This document shows, piece after piece, positions 5,578 through 9,737 of a stretch of DNA of 9,737 nt (position 1 is its first letter; each line of letters begins with the position of its first letter). The translations under genes were made by a program, and so were the position numbers. Below the pieces are notes generated by a model. That model ran no database searches and had not been told where the DNA came from. It worked only from the letters and a program-made list of their open reading frames with translations. Where the stretch lies: the NCBI GenBank assembly GCA_016938425.1, contig JAFGUR010000253.1, positions 1 to 9,737 of the forward strand, in the 5' to 3' direction. The DNA is from Fusobacteriaceae bacterium (lineage in GTDB: Bacteria > Fusobacteriota > Fusobacteriia > Fusobacteriales > Fusobacteriaceae).

Positions 5578-6075
5578 TTATAATTCTTTTAAAAATAATG
5601 CTCCACAAGAACAATGACCAGTATTTCCTAAAGGTTTTTCGATTCTTTTATACCCATTTTTCTCATAAAATTTAATTGCTTCTACCATACTATCATCAGA
5701 TTCAAGATAGATTTTTTTATAATGCTTCCTAGCTTCTGACTCTACTTTCAAAAGTAAATCTCTGCCAATTCCAAGTCCTCTAAATTCATCTTTTAGATAT
5801 AATTTTTGTAGCTCACAAGTATCTTCTACCCCCTCAAGAGGTCCATACCCACAACCACCAGCTAAGTCAATTTCAATAAAGTCATCATCTTTATCTTCAA
5901 GGAGAGCAACAAAATACTCTCCCTTGATATCTTTGTAATATTCACTAAATTTATCTAAATATGGGTCTTCCCATGCAGTACCAGCTTTGTTTAAACCATA
6001 TTCTTCAAGACAATCTCTAATTATTTCTCCCATTTCTTTGTCAAATTTTTTACTAATATTAACGATTTTTAACAT
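5578..6075 (-). CDS. GNAT-family N-acetyltransferase
   Basis: This 165-residue cytoplasmic protein has the GNAT fold, which transfers acetyl from acetyl-CoA to an amine; the substrate cannot be told from sequence. Motif A is visible as LQKLYLKDEFRGLGIGRDLL (89-108), with the RGLGIG pyrophosphate loop at 99-104. FYEKNGY (136-142) is the usual motif B end. The C-terminus NTGHCSCGALFLKEL resembles the TGH-containing ending of many small uncharacterised GNAT enzymes. Its ATG lies two bases after the stop of the M16 peptidase gene, and its AGGAG lies within the end of that gene, so the two are probably co-transcribed and translationally coupled. No clear terminator follows; the next feature downstream is the sulfhydrylase promoter. 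Confidence 0.92.
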   Translation of the reverse strand: MLKIVNISKKFDKEMGEIIRDCLEEYGLNKAGTAWEDPYLDKFSEYYKDIKGEYFVALLEDKDDDFIEIDLAGGCGYGPLEGVEDTCELQKLYLKDEFRGLGIGRDLLLKVESEARKHYKKIYLESDDSMVEAIKFYEKNGYKRIEKPLGNTGHCSCGALFLKEL

Positions 6076-6077
6076 TT

Positions 6078-8819
6078 TTACTCCTTTGTTTCTGGATTTA
6101 ATATAAAAGTTGTTTCATAGTCTCCATAAATATTTTTAATAAAACTAGAAATGTTACTTTTAGAAACCATTTTATCATAAACATCTGGATCTATAGTTTG
6201 TTCTTTTCCTAGAATGATGTTTGAGAAGTATTCGTTGAAATAACTATTTTTCTTATATTCTCTCTCATAGTTTGTTCTATATGATTTTTTTAAGTAAGAA
6301 ATTGTTTCATCATTAATTTTACCATTTGCAACATTATTAACAACTTCTTTTGCAGCTTTTATAAGCTCTTGAACTCTTTCAGGTTTACAAGTAAACACAA
6401 CGCTAATTTCCCCTCTATCAAGGTAAAATTCCGAAGTATTAATGTTTACATTTAAACTATATACGCCACTCATTTTCTCTCTTAAAATTTCCAGCATTTC
6501 AGTTGAAAGAGCTTTTTCAGCCATAAAGTTTAAATATTTTTCATCTTTATTAAGAGTAGTTTTCTTTCCAAAATAAAGTATAACTTTTGAGTTTTTATCA
6601 AGAGATAAGTTTTTTTCTAAAGTTGCATTTGTATCTCTTATTTTTTCAGGTAAAATTTTATAATCTTCTTGTTTTGAAGTGTCAATAGCTGTTAAATATT
6701 TTGTAATGCTTTCTTTAACTTGGTTGTAGTCAAAATCACCAACTATATAATAATCAAAATTATTCCCATTTCCCAGTCTGTCCTTATACAAATTTAAAAT
6801 ATTATCTGAATTAACTTCTTTAACTTTTTCTTCTGTTAAAGGAAAATATCTTGGATTTTGTAAATAATATTCTTTTATATATTCATCCCAAAATTCAGTG
6901 TCTTTTGAATTTTTTCTATTTTTTAGATACTCTATAGCGTTATTTTTATTGATACTTAAAACATTTTCATCAATTTTAGGCTCAGTAACAAATCCATAGA
7001 AATTTTTTAATAATTCATCAACCTCTTTACTATTTGATTTTCCAGAAAAACCTTCTGAAAAGTCAGATACATAATATGTTAAAAACATTGAAGGCTTAGA
7101 AAGTAAATACCTATCATACTCATTTTTAGTCATAGACCCTGGACCACTAGATAATATAATATCTAGAAAATTAGAAGTAGGAATATCTTTATCAGAAATA
7201 TAAGAATTTCCTCCTTTACTTATTGCGTTAAATTCCACATAGTCCTTTTGATAATCTATTTTTTTTAAGTATACTTTACTGCCATTAGAAAGAGTTAAAG
7301 TGTGAAAATCTAAATTCTTATCATATTCCTCTTTTAATATAGAACCAGAATTTATCTCTTTAGTAATAATAAGTCCTTGACTACTATCTCTATTATATTT
7401 TTCTACAAAAGTATTCAATCCTTTTTCTTTAGCTTTTTTAATGTCTTCAATATTTATTTTTTTATACCCTAAATAAAGGTTGTACTTTTCATTAGAAATA
7501 AAAAGATTAGAAATATATTTATTAATATCTTCAACAGTAATAGAATTTATAGTTTCAATAGACTTTTTATAGTAGTCATTTAAAGAAATAAATTTATATT
7601 TATCAAAATCATGATCCATCATAGTTGAAAGAATATCTGAAGTTTCTAATGAATCAAGGGAAGCTATGGCATCTTCATATGAATTTATTAAAGAAAGCTT
7701 AGATTCCTCTAGTTCAACTTCTGTTATTCCTTTTTTTATCTGATTAAATTCTTTAAAAGCTTCTTCAATTCCTTCAATTTCTTTATCATTTTTTAATTCT
7801 ATACTAAGTTCTTGGAATCCAAAATAATCATTTAAATAATTTTCACTTATAGAAATATCTTTTATATTAGTGTCAAGGGAATTAAGTTTTTCAGCATAAC
7901 GTATATGCATAATAGTATTAAATAGCCCAGATATTTGTTCTTTTTTTATTTTATCCAAATCATTTTTTGGAAGTACATTTGGAATCATATTTAAGTATGT
8001 AAAAGAATTAAATTTTGCTTGGTCATTTTGATAAATATCAAAAATATCATTGTTGGTAATTTTTTTAGTTTTAAATTTTTCATTATTAGGAAGTTTAGAA
8101 AATTTTTCATTTCCAAATAAGTTTTCTATTTTTTTTATAGTTTCTTGAGGTTTTTTAATGTCTCCAGCAACATATATAATCATATTATTTGGAACATACC
8201 ATTTTTTATAATATTTCAAAGCTCCTTCTCTAGTAAAATTTTCTATAGATGGAACAAGTCCGATAGGTAATCTTTCAAGATATCTGGAATTAGAAAATAA
8301 ATATTTTTGATAAAAATCCTGAATTTCCTTGTTTAGTCCAGTATTCCTTCTCCATTCTTCAATAACTACACCTTTTTCTTTTTCAGTTTCATTTTTATCA
8401 AATGTAACATTAAAAGCCCATTCATGCAAAATATCTAAGAAATCATCAAGATCTTTAGTTTGACCATCTAACATATAAACTGTTTTGTCAAAAGAAGTAT
8501 ATGCATTCAAATCATTTCCAAAGCCTACACCTTTTGATTCTAATATTTTTATCAAATCATTTTTAGGATATTTTTTAGTCCCATTAAAAGCCATATGCTC
8601 TATAAAATGAGCCAATCCTTCTTCATTTTTTTCTTCATTAAGAGATCCAGTTTTAACTTCAATTCTTGCAGATATAAAATTTTGAGGTTTTTTATTAGGG
8701 TAAATATAATATTTTAAACCATTTTTTAAAGTTCCAGACACAAGATTTTTATCAGTTTTAAAATCTTGTGAAAATAAATTTAGTATTAAGATAAACATGA
8801 AAAATAAGTATTTTTTCAC
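6078..8819 (-). CDS. Secreted M16-family zinc metallopeptidase, PqqL-like
   Basis: This 913-residue protein has the two-half layout of large M16 (insulinase/pitrilysin) peptidases, similar in length to PqqL. Residues 1-17 form a signal peptide-like start (KKYLFFMFILILNLFS) with no lipobox Cys, so the enzyme is probably periplasmic. The inverted zinc motif HFIEH is at 71-75, followed by MAFNGT, and the distal glutamate is in VVIEEWRRN (154 or 155). The N-terminal active half is followed by an M16_C-like region at about 200-400. The second half, from about 500, lacks HxxEH and is presumably structural. The start codon is GTG, chosen because AAGGAGG lies seven bases upstream (8827-8833) and the signal peptide follows directly. 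A strong promoter is at 8855-8883. Substrates are probably peptides or unfolded proteins; this is inferred from the family. Confidence 0.93.
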   Translation of the reverse strand: MKKYLFFMFILILNLFSQDFKTDKNLVSGTLKNGLKYYIYPNKKPQNFISARIEVKTGSLNEEKNEEGLAHFIEHMAFNGTKKYPKNDLIKILESKGVGFGNDLNAYTSFDKTVYMLDGQTKDLDDFLDILHEWAFNVTFDKNETEKEKGVVIEEWRRNTGLNKEIQDFYQKYLFSNSRYLERLPIGLVPSIENFTREGALKYYKKWYVPNNMIIYVAGDIKKPQETIKKIENLFGNEKFSKLPNNEKFKTKKITNNDIFDIYQNDQAKFNSFTYLNMIPNVLPKNDLDKIKKEQISGLFNTIMHIRYAEKLNSLDTNIKDISISENYLNDYFGFQELSIELKNDKEIEGIEEAFKEFNQIKKGITEVELEESKLSLINSYEDAIASLDSLETSDILSTMMDHDFDKYKFISLNDYYKKSIETINSITVEDINKYISNLFISNEKYNLYLGYKKINIEDIKKAKEKGLNTFVEKYNRDSSQGLIITKEINSGSILKEEYDKNLDFHTLTLSNGSKVYLKKIDYQKDYVEFNAISKGGNSYISDKDIPTSNFLDIILSSGPGSMTKNEYDRYLLSKPSMFLTYYVSDFSEGFSGKSNSKEVDELLKNFYGFVTEPKIDENVLSINKNNAIEYLKNRKNSKDTEFWDEYIKEYYLQNPRYFPLTEEKVKEVNSDNILNLYKDRLGNGNNFDYYIVGDFDYNQVKESITKYLTAIDTSKQEDYKILPEKIRDTNATLEKNLSLDKNSKVILYFGKKTTLNKDEKYLNFMAEKALSTEMLEILREKMSGVYSLNVNINTSEFYLDRGEISVVFTCKPERVQELIKAAKEVVNNVANGKINDETISYLKKSYRTNYEREYKKNSYFNEYFSNIILGKEQTIDPDVYDKMVSKSNISSFIKNIYGDYETTFILNPETKE

Positions 8820-8854
8820 AGAAATTCCTCCTTCAAATAATATAAGTTATTTTT

Positions 8855-8883
8855 ATAATAACTAAAAAAAAGTTTGTAGTCAA
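8855..8883 (-). promoter_or_regulatory. Promoter of the M16 peptidase-GNAT pair
   Basis: On the minus strand TTGACT (8883-8878) and TATTAT (8860-8855) are 17 bp apart, each a 5/6 consensus match. This gives a leader of about 30 bases before the GTG start at 8819. Confidence 0.72.
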
Positions 8884-8896
8884 CTAAGAATTGGTA

Positions 8897-8925
8897 TTAA
8901 CTTTTATAATAAAAAAATGTATAAT
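8897..8925 (+). promoter_or_regulatory. Promoter of the DUF3592-like gene
   Basis: TTAACT (8897-8902) and a perfect TATAAT (8920-8925) are separated by 17 bp. The -35 is weak (4/6). Transcription from here would have a leader of about 165 bases before ATG 9096. I see no recognisable riboswitch in that AT-rich leader. Confidence 0.55.
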
Positions 8926-9095
8926 GTAAAGATAACATAATTAAAATAATTTGAAAATTAATAATTTCTAAATAAATAAGTGTATTTTAAGAAAAATTGA
9001 TATTAAGTATTAAAAACTTTAGCTTTATTAAACTAAAAAGATATTGAACAGATATAGCAAAGTGTTAAATTAGATATCGTGGAGAAAGGATTATA

Positions 9096-9737
9096 ATGGG
9101 ATTTAAAGAAATTTATGAGAAAATGAGTAATGAAGAGTTATTGGAAAAATATAAGAAATTTGAAAAATATCGTGATAATGCAAAAGAAGCTATGGTTAAA
9201 GTTTTGAGTGACAGAAAACTTATATCACAAGAAGAATTTGAAAAGAAATTAAAATCAATTAGAAAATATGTGGAAGATAAAATTGAAGAAGTGGGAGAAA
9301 ATGAAGAAGTTAAAATAAATAAGAAAATGAAAAATCCAATGGCATTAAGTGGAGTAGGGAAAATATTGATGGTTCTTTTAATATTAGGGGCAGTATTGTT
9401 AACTAATTCTCTTTTAACTTTTGGCTATGGTGTTGCGACTTTATCTTGGAAAGAAACCAAAGGAAAAATTATTAATTTTAATTCTAAAGAAAGAATAGTA
9501 GAAAATAAGGATGGAACAAAAGAAAAAATAACAGATTATTATTTTGATTATTTATATAACATTGATAAAATAGAATATAAAAACAACTATATTTCCGCAG
9601 GTAGTATGGAAGAGAATCATTACAGAAATAATATAGGGAAAAATCATAAAGAAGGGGATGTACTAGTGGTTTATTATAATCCTAAAAATCAACGACAATC
9701 AATAGTTGTTAAGTATTCTTTAAAAACCTCATTATTA
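9096..9737 (+). CDS. DUF3592-like membrane protein with N-terminal helical region (partial)
   Basis: The frame opens with ATG 9096 after AAAGGA (9085-9090) and stays open for 214 codons to the window edge, so the C-terminus is missing. Residues 1-80 are highly charged and probably helical or coiled coil (EKMSNEELLEKYKKFEKYR). Residues about 86-110 form one hydrophobic segment (ILMVLLILGAVLLTNSLLTFG). The rest carries the DUF3592 pattern: WKETKGKIINF after the membrane segment, tyrosine-rich YYFDYLYNIDKIEYKNNYI, and GDVLVVYYNPKN near the end. That domain has no established function; the protein is probably in the inner membrane. The domain call is from pattern memory and moderately sure. Confidence 0.8.
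   Translation, partial: MGFKEIYEKMSNEELLEKYKKFEKYRDNAKEAMVKVLSDRKLISQEEFEKKLKSIRKYVEDKIEEVGENEEVKINKKMKNPMALSGVGKILMVLLILGAVLLTNSLLTFGYGVATLSWKETKGKIINFNSKERIVENKDGTKEKITDYYFDYLYNIDKIEYKNNYISAGSMEENHYRNNIGKNHKEGDVLVVYYNPKNQRQSIVVKYSLKTSLL

Noticed and set aside
8932..9095. Possible riboswitch or small gene in the long leader of the DUF3592-like gene
   Set aside because: The stretch is almost entirely A/T with no conserved aptamer blocks, no strong stem and no start codon with a ribosome binding site other than ATG 9096.

Overview
The window is very AT-rich, with long A/T runs, Lys/Ile/Asn/Glu-rich proteins, strong AGGAG-type ribosome binding sites and clear TTGACA/TATAAT promoters. Together with an anaerobe-style thiol peroxidase set and sulfur amino acid genes, this suggests a Fusobacterium-like chromosome. 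That assignment is inference from composition and protein style, not a database match.

Left part (1-2370). The first ten codons of a minus-strand gene lie at the left edge. Next comes a 174-bp element bounded by an 18-bp inverted repeat (138-311). Its core is about 64% GC and it folds into several nested hairpins. Then follows a plus-strand operon with a strong promoter (421-449) and a 20-bp perfect palindrome at the start of the transcript (462-481), which resembles an OhrR/MarR-type peroxide-sensor operator. The operon encodes a cysteine-type glutathione peroxidase homologue, an AhpF-like thioredoxin reductase and a small glutaredoxin-like protein. Together they would form an NAD(P)H-to-peroxide electron chain. 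The reductase gene carries an in-frame TAA as its fifth codon, so its intact expression is in doubt. A bidirectional hairpin terminator closes the operon.

Middle part (2375-5552), all minus strand. A decayed unrecognised gene is split over several frames. It is followed by a D-cysteine desulfhydrase/ACC deaminase-family PLP enzyme, a small AT-rich terminator region, and O-acetylhomoserine sulfhydrylase. The sulfhydrylase is headed by a textbook SAM-I riboswitch with its own promoter and intrinsic terminator. One enzyme releases sulfide from cysteine and the other fixes sulfide into homocysteine, so the block concerns sulfur amino acids.

Right part (5578-9737). A minus-strand pair, a PqqL-like secreted M16 zinc peptidase and a GNAT acetyltransferase, is separated by only two bases and probably translationally coupled. 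A divergent intergenic region with two back-to-back promoters separates it from a plus-strand DUF3592-like membrane protein that runs off the right edge.

Most of the window is ordinary housekeeping content. The parts most worth a second look are the structured inverted-repeat element at 138-311, the nonsense codon in the thioredoxin reductase gene, and the palindromic operator.
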